Of a DNA stretch of 45,560 nucleotides, positions 1 through 7,486 are shown one piece after another. The position numbers were made by a program, and so were the translations under genes. The DNA is taken from positions 1 to 45,560 of the forward strand of contig JAJFHO010000054.1 of assembly GCA_021775575.1 (NCBI GenBank), in the 5' to 3' direction. The DNA comes from Hyphomicrobiales bacterium (GTDB taxonomy: Bacteria > Pseudomonadota > Alphaproteobacteria > Rhizobiales > Methyloligellaceae). The notes below the pieces were generated by a model that was not told the origin of the DNA, did no database searches, and was given only the letters and a program-made list of their open reading frames with translations. Each line of letters begins with the position of its first letter. Position 1 is the first letter of the stretch.

Positions 1-296
1 GCCTTGGCGACGCAATGGCGGTGCGGCAACATGATCATGTTGAACCACGGGCCGCAATGCGTGCGCACCTTGCTCATGCGCACTTTCTTCAACTTCGCAT
101 CAATCTGCCAAGCATCGACCTTCGCCATGAGTTTGTTTACCGCCGCGCCGGTTGCGCCGGTCGGATGAAACAGATCCGTCCCGTTATGACTGGCTTCGAA
201 ATTGCGGCAGACCGCATGGGCCGGCGCCGGCAATATGACGACAACGACTGCTAAGCCCGCAAGAAATGTGAAAACGGCAATCCTGACTGTGCTCAT
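1..296 (-). CDS. small exported protein, 5' part only
   Basis: The frame starts with ATG at 296 and runs off the left edge of the window without a stop, so only the first 98 residues are visible. Residues 1-26 form a clear signal peptide: a short polar start, a hydrophobic core rich in Ala, Val and Leu, and a likely cleavage after Ala-His-Ala. The mature part has Cys near its start, then Cys in a His-Cys-Gly-Pro-Trp motif and another Cys in His-Arg-His-Cys, which could form disulfides or bind a metal. I do not recognise the family. It lies downstream of the E1-like gene on the same strand, with about 87 bases between them, so co-transcription is possible. The call as a real gene rests on the signal peptide and codon pattern. 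Confidence 0.6.
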   Translation of the reverse strand, partial: MSTVRIAVFTFLAGLAVVVVILPAPAHAVCRNFEASHNGTDLFHPTGATGAAVNKLMAKVDAWQIDAKLKKVRMSKVRTHCGPWFNMIMLPHRHCVAK

Positions 297-383
297 TTGA
301 CTAAACCCCACTGAAATCCACCCTCCTGCACTCTAGCGCAAAGCATTGGGGCATCCAACAGGCCGGAGCCGCGGTTAGCGGCC

Positions 384-2822
384 TCACGCCCCGCGCAGGT
401 AACGCGGCCGCCGGCCGGGGCGAAGGCTGTCAGCGGCACGCAGGACGGCATCGGCATCGATACCGTGATGGCCATAGACTTCCGGAATCGACCCCGATTG
501 ACCGAAATGCTCCACACCGAGCGCCCGCACCCGATGACCGGCCACGCCGCCGAGCCACGACAGCGTTTCCGGGTGAGCGTCGTTCAGGGTGATGACACCG
601 GCGTCGCGGGCAAGCGGCTCCAGCAATTGCTCGACATGAGAGACAGCCCCCCGTTCGCCCCGCTCGCGCGCCCGCATCGATGCATGATGCCCGGCCGACA
701 GCCGGTCCGCCGACGTGATCGCCAGAACGCCCAGCCCGCGCGCGTCCTCGGCGAGCAGGCCTGCCGCACGGATCGCTTCGGGCGCAACCGCGCCGCTATA
801 GGCGACGATGAGACCGCAGCCGGGTTCCGGCGGGCGCAGCCAATAGCCCCCCTGGATGATGTCGCAAGCCAGATCGCCGTTCATCGCCCGGTTCGGCTGC
901 TCCACCGGTCTGGTTGACAGGCGCAGATAGACCGACCCGCCCTTTTCGTCGCGCAACCAGCCGCTGTTTACCGGTTCACCGGCCTCTTCACCCTCGCGCT
1001 GCACATAGTCGAACGCCCATTCCATGATAACCGCGAGCTCGTCGACGAAGGCCGGCTCGAAGGAGGCCAGCCCATCCTGGGCAAGGCCGATGAGCGGTGT
1101 CCCGACCGACTGATGCGCGCCGCCTTCCGGCGCCAGCGTAATCCCCGACGGCGTGGCGACCAGAATGAAGCGGGCGTCCTGATAGCAGGCATAATTCAAC
1201 GCATCGAGGCCGCGCTGGATGAAGGGGTCGTAAAGGGTTCCGACGGGAATGAGCCGCTCGCCGAACAGCGAATGCGACAGGCCCGCGGCAGCCAGGATCA
1301 GGAACAGATTATTTTCGGCGATACCGAGTTCGATATGCTGCCCCGAGGGACCCTTTTCCCAGCGCTGCGGGCTCATCAATCCGCGGTCCTTGAAGATGTC
1401 GGATTCCGCCTCGCGCGAGAACAGGCCGCGCTGGTTGACCCAGGGGCCCAGATTGGTCGAGACCGTGACATCCGGCGAGGTCGTGACAATCCGCTCGGCA
1501 AGCGTGCTCTGCGACCGGGCAAGGGTGTTGAGGATCCGTCCAAATCCGTCCTGGGTCGACATTTCGCCGCCGCTCTCCGGCACTTCGATCGCCGGCACGT
1601 CGACGCGGGGCGCCGACAGCCGCCGCCGGCCACTGCCGGCAAAGGGAACCGCATCGAGGAATCGCCGCAGGATCGAATCGTCCAGCGCGAGACCGGCGAA
1701 CGGGTCCCATTCAGCGCCCTCGGGAATTCCGTTCGCGGCCTGGAACGCGGCCATCTGCGTGGCCGTCATCAGCCCGGCGTGATTGTCCTTGTGCCCCTGG
1801 AAGGGCAGACCGTAGCCCTTGACCGTATAGGCGATGAAACAGACCCGCCTGCCCGACGGCGCCTTGGCGAAGGCTTCCAGCAGCGCGGCAAGATCATGGC
1901 CGCCCAGATTGGTCATCAAACGCGCAAGCGCCCCATCGTCATAGCGATCGATCAGGGCGAGCGCCTCCGGCGCATCGGAAAAATCCGTCCGCAACTGCCG
2001 CCGCCACGCCGCACCGCCCTGGAAGGCGAGCGCCGAGTAAAGCGTATTCGGACAATTGTCGATCCACTCCCGCAGCTTTTCGCCGCCAGGCTCGCCGAAC
2101 ACCGCTTCCAGCAGGTGACCATATTTGAGGGTAACGACCTCCCAGCCCATCGTTTCGAACAGGCCGGCAACTTTCGAAAACAAACGATCCGAGACGACCG
2201 CGTCGAGGCTCTGCCGGTTATAATCGATCACCCACCAGCAATTGCGCAGATCGTGCTTCCAGCACTCCAGCAGGCATTCATAAACATTGCCCTCGTCCAG
2301 TTCGGCATCGCCGACAATGGCGACCATGCGCCCCTCGGGCCAATCCCGTCCAAGCCCTTTGGCGCGGACATAGTCCTGCACCAGGCTGGCGAAGGCGGTC
2401 ATTGCGACACCCAGTCCGACCGAGCCGGTCGAAAAATCGACATCGTCGCTATCCTTGGTGCGCGACGGGTAGGATTGCGCGCCCCCGAAAGCCCGGAAAT
2501 TCTGCAATTTGTCGAGCGTCTGATGCCCTAGAAGATATTGGATGGCGTGAAAGATCGGACTGGCGTGCGGCTTGACGGCGACCCGGTCCTGCGGCTGCAG
2601 CACATGGAAATAGAGCGCCGTCATGATGCTCGCCACCGAGGCCGACGACGCCTGGTGACCGCCGACCTTGAGCCCGTCCGTGCTCTCGCGCAGATGATTG
2701 GCGTTGTGAATCATCCAGCTCGACAGCCACAGCAGCTTTTTTTCAAGCTCCTGCAATATCGCCAGCGGTTCGGCGCCGGTATCGGTTTCAACCTCGCTTC
2801 GCGGCAGGCTGTGTGGGTTCAT
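384..2822 (-). CDS. transketolase / AceE-type 2-oxo acid dehydrogenase E1 protein
   Basis: This is an 812-residue thiamine-diphosphate enzyme of the homodimeric E1 (AceE) and transketolase superfamily. The ThDP/Mg motif is seen as Gly-Asp-Ala-Glu-Leu-Asp-Glu followed about 25 residues later by an Asp-Tyr-Asn. A His-Ala-Ser-Pro motif near residue 105 and an Glu-Leu-Gly-Ile-Ala-Glu-Asn motif in the pyrimidine domain are typical of the fold. Escherichia coli AceE is about 887 residues, so this is a shorter relative, closer in layout to the MdeB-type 2-oxobutyrate dehydrogenase E1. The start at 2822 is chosen because a GGAGG lies 6 bases upstream; a frame extension to 2879 has no such site. No E2 or E3 gene is nearby. 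A divergent Lrp/AsnC gene suggests amino-acid-linked control, as in methionine or branched-chain catabolism (inference). The substrate is not determined. Confidence 0.8.
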   Translation of the reverse strand: MNPHSLPRSEVETDTGAEPLAILQELEKKLLWLSSWMIHNANHLRESTDGLKVGGHQASSASVASIMTALYFHVLQPQDRVAVKPHASPIFHAIQYLLGHQTLDKLQNFRAFGGAQSYPSRTKDSDDVDFSTGSVGLGVAMTAFASLVQDYVRAKGLGRDWPEGRMVAIVGDAELDEGNVYECLLECWKHDLRNCWWVIDYNRQSLDAVVSDRLFSKVAGLFETMGWEVVTLKYGHLLEAVFGEPGGEKLREWIDNCPNTLYSALAFQGGAAWRRQLRTDFSDAPEALALIDRYDDGALARLMTNLGGHDLAALLEAFAKAPSGRRVCFIAYTVKGYGLPFQGHKDNHAGLMTATQMAAFQAANGIPEGAEWDPFAGLALDDSILRRFLDAVPFAGSGRRRLSAPRVDVPAIEVPESGGEMSTQDGFGRILNTLARSQSTLAERIVTTSPDVTVSTNLGPWVNQRGLFSREAESDIFKDRGLMSPQRWEKGPSGQHIELGIAENNLFLILAAAGLSHSLFGERLIPVGTLYDPFIQRGLDALNYACYQDARFILVATPSGITLAPEGGAHQSVGTPLIGLAQDGLASFEPAFVDELAVIMEWAFDYVQREGEEAGEPVNSGWLRDEKGGSVYLRLSTRPVEQPNRAMNGDLACDIIQGGYWLRPPEPGCGLIVAYSGAVAPEAIRAAGLLAEDARGLGVLAITSADRLSAGHHASMRARERGERGAVSHVEQLLEPLARDAGVITLNDAHPETLSWLGGVAGHRVRALGVEHFGQSGSIPEVYGHHGIDADAVLRAADSLRPGRRPRYLRGA

Positions 2823-2915
2823 GACCGGCCTCCATCTTGCGCCCGCATGGCGCGCCCCGCATCCTCGGCTTTTGCGCATAGTACCGTTATCGGGATGGTG
2901 CGATCTTTCAATTTT

Positions 2916-2941
2916 TGCTAATTACCTCCTGCTATTTAGCA
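2916..2941. promoter_or_regulatory. inverted-repeat operator candidate between E1 and Lrp genes
   Basis: The divergent intergenic region holds a perfect inverted repeat, TGCTA-TT-TAGCA, at 2930-2941. A further half-site TGCTAA lies at 2916-2921, 14 bases upstream of the first. The region is AT-rich against a GC-rich background. An Lrp/AsnC gene starts at 2976 on one side and the E1-like gene at 2822 on the other, so the natural guess is a binding site for that regulator controlling both. The repeat is seen; its function is inferred. Confidence 0.5.
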
Positions 2942-2975
2942 CTATCATTGCAAAACAGGTATTTTGTTGGGTGAA

Positions 2976-3455
2976 ATGGCTAAAATCGAATTGGACAATA
3001 TAGACCGCCGTCTTCTCCAGACGCTCCAGGAGAAGGGCCGGCTTCCGGTAACCGACCTCGCGGAGCAGGTTGGACTGACCGCCAGCCCCTGCCTGCGGCG
3101 TCTGAAAATTCTCGAACGGGCCGGCGTTATCCAGGGCTATGCCGCGCTCATCGATCAGGACAAGGTCGGACTGCCGGTGAGCGTTTTCGTTTCGGTGAAG
3201 CTTGAAATGCAGCGCGAAGAGGCGCTGGAGGCGTTCGAGCGCGCGGTCCGGGACTGTCCCGAAGTGGTCGAATGCTATCTGATGACGGGGCCGCGCGACT
3301 ATCTGCTGCGCGTTGTCGCCAGGGATCTGGCGGCCTATGAACGTTTTCTGAAAGAGACGCTGACCCGTGTCGAGGGCGTCGCCAGCATCGAATCGAGCTT
3401 CGCCCTTGCGCAGGTCAAACATTCCAACGCGCTGCCCATCGCGCCCAATGCCTGA
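2976..3455 (+). CDS. Lrp/AsnC family transcriptional regulator
   Basis: A 159-residue protein with the standard two-part Lrp/AsnC build. The N-terminal winged helix starts with an Asp-x-x-Asp-Arg-Arg-Leu-Leu pattern and contains the recognition helix around Ser-Pro-Cys-Leu-Arg-Arg; the C-terminal RAM (ligand-binding) domain has the Val-Val-Glu-Cys-Tyr-x-x-Thr-Gly-x-x-Asp-Tyr core. These proteins form octamers that bind amino acids or related metabolites and control local genes. An ATG at 2976 is preferred over an in-frame TTG at 2964. It is divergent from the E1-like gene and upstream of the hydroxyacid dehydrogenase and thioesterase genes, so local control of 2-oxo acid or amino acid catabolism is likely (inference). 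The effector is unknown. Confidence 0.9.
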   Translation: MAKIELDNIDRRLLQTLQEKGRLPVTDLAEQVGLTASPCLRRLKILERAGVIQGYAALIDQDKVGLPVSVFVSVKLEMQREEALEAFERAVRDCPEVVECYLMTGPRDYLLRVVARDLAAYERFLKETLTRVEGVASIESSFALAQVKHSNALPIAPNA

Positions 3456-3524
3456 CAACTCCGCGCTTATCGACTAAAACCCTTTGGAGTTTTCACCAGA
3501 ACTGCATTTGAGGGCATAAATCGA

Positions 3525-4397
3525 ATGAGCAAAGTCGCGTGGATTGGTCTTGGCGTCATGGGATATCCGATGGCCGGTCATATCCGGCAAAAGGGCGGCC
3601 ACGACCTTGTTGTCTATAACCGCACCGCCGAAAAGGCGAGCAAGTGGGCCGATCAATATGGCGGCGAGACCGCGGCCACGCCGGCGGAAGCGGCCCGGGA
3701 CGCGGATTTCGTTTTCGCCTGCGTTGGCAACGACGACGATTTGCGCGAAGTGACGACCGGCGGCGACGGCGCCTTTTCGGCCCTCAAGGACGGCGCGATA
3801 TTTGTCGACAACACAACCGCCTCCGCCGACGTCGCGCGTGAGCTTTGCGGTGCGGCAAAAGAAAAAGGCGCATACTTTCTCGACGCGCCCGTTTCCGGTG
3901 GGCAAGCCGGCGCGGAAAACGGGGCTTTGACCGTCATGGTCGGCGGCGATGAGGGTGCGTTCGCCAAAGCCGAACCCGTAATCCAGTGCTTTGCGCGCGC
4001 GGTCAATCTGCTTGGGCCGTCCGGTTCCGGCCAGCTCACCAAAATGTTCAACCAGATTTGCATCGGCGGCCTGCTTCAGGGGCTTGCCGAGGGCTTGCAT
4101 TTCGCCAAGCAGGCCGGGCTCGATATCCCCAAGGCGGTGGCGACGATATCGAAAGGAGCGGCGCAGTCCTGGCAGTTGGAAAATCGCTGGGAGACCATGA
4201 CGAATGGCGAATTCGATCACGGGTTCGCTGTCGACTGGATGCGCAAGGATCTCGCCATCTGTCTCGGCGAGGCCCGGCGCAACGGCGCCAATCTGCCGGT
4301 CACCGCGCTGGTCGAACAATTCTATTCCGAAATCCAGCGCATGGGCGGCAACCGCTGGGAGTGTTCAAGCCTGATCAAACGCCTGGAGCACAAATAG
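3525..4397 (+). CDS. 3-hydroxyisobutyrate dehydrogenase-like beta-hydroxyacid dehydrogenase
   Basis: A 290-residue NAD(P)-dependent beta-hydroxyacid dehydrogenase. The Rossmann motif Gly-Leu-Gly-Val-Met-Gly is at residues 8-13, the substrate loop Asp-Ala-Pro-Val-Ser-Gly-Gly at 120-126, and the catalytic lysine of the Gly-x-Gly-x-x-x-Lys-x-x-Asn signature is Lys173 with Asn176. The length matches the family (about 290-300). Members oxidise 3-hydroxyisobutyrate, tartronate semialdehyde or similar compounds, and sequence alone does not fix the substrate. A thioesterase gene follows after 2 bases, and an Lrp/AsnC gene precedes it on the same strand. Valine-type catabolism would fit an MmsB role, but no other mms gene is present, so that remains a guess. 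Confidence 0.85.
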   Translation: MSKVAWIGLGVMGYPMAGHIRQKGGHDLVVYNRTAEKASKWADQYGGETAATPAEAARDADFVFACVGNDDDLREVTTGGDGAFSALKDGAIFVDNTTASADVARELCGAAKEKGAYFLDAPVSGGQAGAENGALTVMVGGDEGAFAKAEPVIQCFARAVNLLGPSGSGQLTKMFNQICIGGLLQGLAEGLHFAKQAGLDIPKAVATISKGAAQSWQLENRWETMTNGEFDHGFAVDWMRKDLAICLGEARRNGANLPVTALVEQFYSEIQRMGGNRWECSSLIKRLEHK

Positions 4398-4399
4398 CG

Positions 4400-4858
4400 A
4401 TGGCAGCAGAGGATACCGGCGAGGCGAAAACCCCCGCCTCCATTCCCGTGCGCCAGGTCGTCGAGCATCTGCTGGACGTCTCCCCCGTCGCGCATCACTG
4501 GGGGATCGAGATCCTGGAGGCCGAGCGTGGCGCGGTTGCGCTGCGCATGGATACGCGCGGCGACATGAGCAACACCAATGGCGTGTGCCACGGCGGCGTC
4601 CTCTTCACGCTTGCCGATTTCTGTTTCGGATATGCCGCGGGCTCCTATAACGACCGCGCCACCGCGGCGTCCTGCGATATCCAATTTCTGAAGCCGGCCG
4701 AGGTCGGTGACCGGCTGACGGCCCGGTCGACCGAAATATGGCGCCGCGGCCGCAGCGGTTTCTACGATGTGACGATCACCAACCAGGATGACGAAGTCAT
4801 TGCCATCATGCGTGGCCATGCCCGCCTGATTGGCGGCTATTATATTGCCGCCGGCTAA
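4400..4858 (+). CDS. PaaI-type hotdog-fold acyl-CoA thioesterase
   Basis: A 152-residue single-domain hotdog protein. The motif Asn-Gly-Val-Cys-His-Gly-Gly at about residues 60-66 followed by Asp73 is the PaaI/PaaD signature; the Asp is the usual catalytic residue that hydrolyses acyl-CoA thioesters. The start at 4400 lies 2 bases after the stop of the dehydrogenase gene, so the two are almost certainly one transcription unit and may be translationally coupled. No other phenylacetate pathway (paa) gene is in the window, so the phenylacetate link of the family name should not be carried over. A general role clearing dead-end CoA esters made by the neighbouring dehydrogenase route is plausible but inferred. 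Confidence 0.85.
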   Translation: MAAEDTGEAKTPASIPVRQVVEHLLDVSPVAHHWGIEILEAERGAVALRMDTRGDMSNTNGVCHGGVLFTLADFCFGYAAGSYNDRATAASCDIQFLKPAEVGDRLTARSTEIWRRGRSGFYDVTITNQDDEVIAIMRGHARLIGGYYIAAG

Positions 4859-4863
4859 AACAC

Positions 4864-5349
4864 TCAGCTTCCGCCAGCCGCTTTTCCATTGATGAAGGCA
4901 AGCGGCAGCTCGGTAGTGAATTTGATCTGCTCCATGGCGAAGGTGGAGCTGACGTCGCTGAGCTCGATGCGTGAGATCAGGCGTTTGTAGAACAGATCAT
5001 AATGCTCGATGTCGGGGACCACGACACGCAGCAGATAATCGACCTGGCCGCTCATCCTGTAGAATTCGACGACCTCGGGAAATTCCTGAATCGTCTCATG
5101 GAAGCGCGATAGCCAATCCTCCGTATGCTGGCTGGTGGAAATAGCAACGAATACGGTAACGCCGGTATTGACTTTTGCCGGGTCCAGCAAGGCGACGCGG
5201 CGGCGGATGACGCCCTGCTCTTCCAATTTCTGAATTCTGCGCCAGCAGGGCGTTGTCGACAGCCCGACCTGCTTGCCGATTTCGGCCACCGGCATGGTGC
5301 AGTCCTTCTGAAGGATGTCGAGTATTTTCTGGTCCATCTTGTCCAGCAT
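4864..5349 (-). CDS. second Lrp/AsnC family transcriptional regulator
   Basis: A 161-residue Lrp/AsnC protein: an N-terminal winged helix with Asp-Gln-Lys-Ile-Leu-Asp-Ile-Leu and a Thr-Thr-Pro-Cys-Trp-Arg-Arg recognition helix, then a RAM domain with Val-Val-Glu-Phe-Tyr-x-x-Ser-Gly-x-x-Asp-Tyr. It is a clear paralogue of the regulator at 2976 but not a recent copy. The frame is open far upstream to 5790, but that part overlaps the glycosylase gene and has no family similarity. The start at 5349 is chosen because the conserved domain begins there and an AAAGG lies about 8 bases upstream. It converges with the thioesterase gene, with 5 bases between stops. A palindrome at 5365-5377 suggests autoregulation. 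Confidence 0.88.
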   Translation of the reverse strand: MLDKMDQKILDILQKDCTMPVAEIGKQVGLSTTPCWRRIQKLEEQGVIRRRVALLDPAKVNTGVTVFVAISTSQHTEDWLSRFHETIQEFPEVVEFYRMSGQVDYLLRVVVPDIEHYDLFYKRLISRIELSDVSSTFAMEQIKFTTELPLAFINGKAAGGS

Positions 5350-5364
5350 GTCGGACGCCTTTCG

Positions 5365-5377
5365 AGAAATTATTTCT
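5365..5377. promoter_or_regulatory. Lrp-like palindrome upstream of the second Lrp/AsnC gene
   Basis: A perfect inverted repeat AGAAAT-T-ATTTCT sits 15 to 28 bases upstream of the chosen start codon at 5349. By hand it agrees with 11 of 13 positions of the core of the E. coli Lrp consensus (AGHAWATTWTDCT). Its place over the likely promoter or leader suggests negative autoregulation. The palindrome is seen; the function is inferred. Confidence 0.5.
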
Positions 5378-5501
5378 TGCACTTGCCTCAATATAGGAAA
5401 AGTTTGCACAAAAAGCGACAGAACTATCGAATTATCGGATTTGTTTTCTAATAATGTGAATAAGCCGGTTTTGGCGGCAGCGCCGTTCCCGGCACCGGTC
5501 A

Positions 5502-6122
5502 TCAATCCAGCAAGCGCTGCACGTTCGCGCGCAGATAGGGCAGCAGCTCGGTGCCGAACCAAGGGTTCTTTTTCAGCCAGGCATTGTTCCGCCAGGAGGG
5601 GTGCGGCAGTGGCAGGCGGATGACACCCTCCCCGCTTTCCGCATAGCGCCGCCACTGGCGCACCGTCTCGGTCAGATTTCGCCCCCGCTCCCGGCCCAGA
5701 TGCCACGCTTGCGCATACTGGCCGATGAGCAGCACAAGTTTCAGATCGGGAAGCCCGGCCATAACCCGCTCCCGCCACAGCGGTGCGCATTCCTTGCGCG
5801 GCGGCAAATCCCCGCCCTTCGCGTCGAGCCCGGGGAAACAGAAACCCATCGGCACGACCGCAATCCGCGCCGCGTCGTAGAATATATCTTCATCGACTCC
5901 CATCCAGTCGCGAAGGCGATCGCCGGACGGGTCGGTAAAAGGAACACCGCTTTCGTGAACCCGCGTGCCCGGCGCCTGGCCGCAAATGCAAATACGTGCC
6001 GACGGTGCGGCACGCAAGACGGGACGTGGTTCGTGCGGAAGTGGATTGCTTGCCGCGGGCGCATCGCGGCAGACACGGCAGCCGCCAATCTCGGCAAGCA
6101 GATCCTCCAGCCTATTGTTCAT
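5502..6122 (-). CDS. uracil-DNA glycosylase family protein with Fe-S cysteines
   Basis: A 206-residue protein of the uracil-DNA glycosylase superfamily (COG1573 group). Motif 1 reads Gly-Gln-Ala-Pro-Gly at residues 48-52, where family 4 enzymes have Gly-Glu-Ala-Pro-Gly, and motif 2 reads His-Pro-Ser at 174-176. Four cysteines, Cys15, Cys18, Cys95 and Cys112, have the spacing of the [4Fe-4S] ligands of family 4 enzymes. The expected role is removal of uracil or other damaged bases from DNA in the cytoplasm; the exact lesion is uncertain because the catalytic motif departs from the best-studied families. The glutathione transferase and nuclease genes lie upstream on the same strand, possibly in one transcript. 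The start ATG at 6122 begins the conserved N-terminal region. Confidence 0.8.
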   Translation of the reverse strand: MNNRLEDLLAEIGGCRVCRDAPAASNPLPHEPRPVLRAAPSARICICGQAPGTRVHESGVPFTDPSGDRLRDWMGVDEDIFYDAARIAVVPMGFCFPGLDAKGGDLPPRKECAPLWRERVMAGLPDLKLVLLIGQYAQAWHLGRERGRNLTETVRQWRRYAESGEGVIRLPLPHPSWRNNAWLKKNPWFGTELLPYLRANVQRLLD

Positions 6123-6169
6123 CTCTGGATCACCCGAGCGGGGCTGCCTACGCCCGGCCCGTCCCTAAC

Positions 6170-6781
6170 TCACGCCTTCGCGCTCGGCCGCGACGACACC
6201 TCGTCATACCAGCGCGCCAGGTTGGCCAGACTGTCCGGGCGCTCGATTTTTGCCGGCTTCATGAAATCGGCCGCCACCAATGCGGTAATGTCGGCAATTG
6301 TGTATTCGTCGCCGGCGATAAATTGGCGCTCGGCAAGTTCGGCGTCGAGGAACTCGATCATTTTCAGAACACGCGGACGGTTCGCCTCGCCCCACTCGGC
6401 GACCTGCGGCACTTCAAGCTGCGCCATATGCGGATGGGTATGGCGGAAGGTATGCATAATGGGATAGAGAAATTCCAGCTCCATGCGCCGCTGCCACATT
6501 TCCACTTCGGCCTTGCCGCGGGCATCGCGCCCCATAAGCGGCGGGTCGGGCTGGGTTTCCTCGAAATAGCGGCAGATCGCGACCGTCTCGCTAAGCGTCG
6601 AGCCGTCGTCGAAGACAAGCACCGGCACCCGCCGCATAGGATTGCGTTCAGCGAATTCGGGTTTTTTGTGCTCAAGCGCGCCAAGGTCAACCTGCTCGGT
6701 TGGAATCTCGATGCCCTTTTCCGCCAGAAAAATCCTGACGCGCCGCGGATTAGGCGCGCGGGCCGTTTCGATAAGTCTCAT
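6170..6781 (-). CDS. glutathione S-transferase
   Basis: A 203-residue cytosolic GST. The N-terminal thioredoxin-like half carries the cis-proline in Arg-Val-Pro-Val-Leu and the glutathione gamma-glutamyl contact in Leu-Ser-Glu-Thr; the C-terminal half is all-helical with the Asp of the N-capping box in Tyr-Thr-Ile-Ala-Asp. The length is normal. There is no obvious N-terminal Cys or Tyr catalytic residue; a Ser/Thr near the start (Thr6) may serve. Members conjugate glutathione to electrophiles or reduce disulfides; the substrate cannot be told from sequence. The stop is 47 bases before the glycosylase start, which fits a shared operon. Confidence 0.88.
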   Translation of the reverse strand: MRLIETARAPNPRRVRIFLAEKGIEIPTEQVDLGALEHKKPEFAERNPMRRVPVLVFDDGSTLSETVAICRYFEETQPDPPLMGRDARGKAEVEMWQRRMELEFLYPIMHTFRHTHPHMAQLEVPQVAEWGEANRPRVLKMIEFLDAELAERQFIAGDEYTIADITALVAADFMKPAKIERPDSLANLARWYDEVSSRPSAKA

Positions 6782-6870
6782 TGAGGATGCCTCTCATCGA
6801 CATGCTCTTTACTGGTAACGGAGCGCTATCGCCGAGGCAAGAAATGCGGCACCACTCCCTACAAGCCGCG

Positions 6871-7377
6871 TTACCGTTCCCGCCAGTCCCGCGGCCGCTG
6901 GAAGCTTCCCGACCAAATTCCCCGCTTTGCCTTGCGTGCCGCCCGCTCCGCCGCCGGATAGTCGTCAAAGGAAACCGCCCAGCCCTGCTCGACAAGCCAA
7001 TGGTTGATTTCCACCTCGCCGCGCCGGCACACGGCAAGAAGCCGGCCATGCTTATCGAAATTGCCACCACTGCATGAGACGCGCGCGCCGCCGAGGAATG
7101 TGCGGAGCCGGCGCGCCGACTCCCGGCCGCATTTCCACCGGGCCCCGCCACGCTCGCATGTCTGATCCATTTCCGGCGCGTCGACTCCCAGCAGGCGGAT
7201 TTCGACGCCGGCGACAATCACGCTGTCGCCATCGATTATCCTGGCGGTGCCGGCCGGGTTTTGCGTTTCGGGCTCCGGGAGCAGCCATTTCACGACGAGC
7301 AGCACAAGCACGAACAAGCCGAACAGCAGAAATTCTCTATTGCGGTTGCGCCGGTAGTTTCGTGAGCGCGATGTCAT
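6871..7377 (-). CDS. membrane-anchored thermonuclease (SNase-like) family protein
   Basis: A 168-residue protein with a basic N-terminus, one membrane segment at about residues 15-33, and a staphylococcal nuclease (OB-fold) domain outside. Active-site counterparts are visible: Asp51, Arg61, Asp66 and Glu69 in the Arg-Leu-Leu-Gly-Val-Asp-Ala-Pro-Glu stretch, and Arg112. The Thr that follows the second Asp in S. aureus nuclease is Ala67 here, as is common in bacterial relatives. Four cysteines (74, 83, 102, 117) could form disulfides, which agrees with a periplasmic location. The likely role is Ca-dependent cutting of DNA or RNA at the cell surface, for scavenging or turnover. It is divergent from the ABC importer genes; about 90 bases without a gene separate it from the transferase gene. 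Confidence 0.85.
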   Translation of the reverse strand: MTSRSRNYRRNRNREFLLFGLFVLVLLVVKWLLPEPETQNPAGTARIIDGDSVIVAGVEIRLLGVDAPEMDQTCERGGARWKCGRESARRLRTFLGGARVSCSGGNFDKHGRLLAVCRRGEVEINHWLVEQGWAVSFDDYPAAERAARKAKRGIWSGSFQRPRDWRER

Positions 7378-7486
7378 GGCTCGATTTCACCGCCCGCACG
7401 CCAGCCGGTTGACCTTTTCAGGTATGCAAGGTTCACTGGCGTCCAGCGTGAGCGTCCCGAAACGATATAAACGCAGATCAAGCCCG

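Noticed and set aside
368-382. GC-rich hairpin between the E1-like gene and the first partial gene
   Set aside because: GCCGC-GGTTA-GCGGC is only five pairs and no T-run follows, so I do not call a terminator.
1113-2531. Long plus-strand open frame (472 codons) inside the E1-like gene
   Set aside because: It lies antisense to a gene with clear ThDP motifs; the translation is Arg- and Gln-rich with no known domain, as expected from a high-GC shadow frame.
4864-5790. Extended 308-residue Lrp/AsnC protein
   Set aside because: The upstream 147 codons overlap the glycosylase gene, have no domain similarity, and a good start with a ribosome site exists at 5349.
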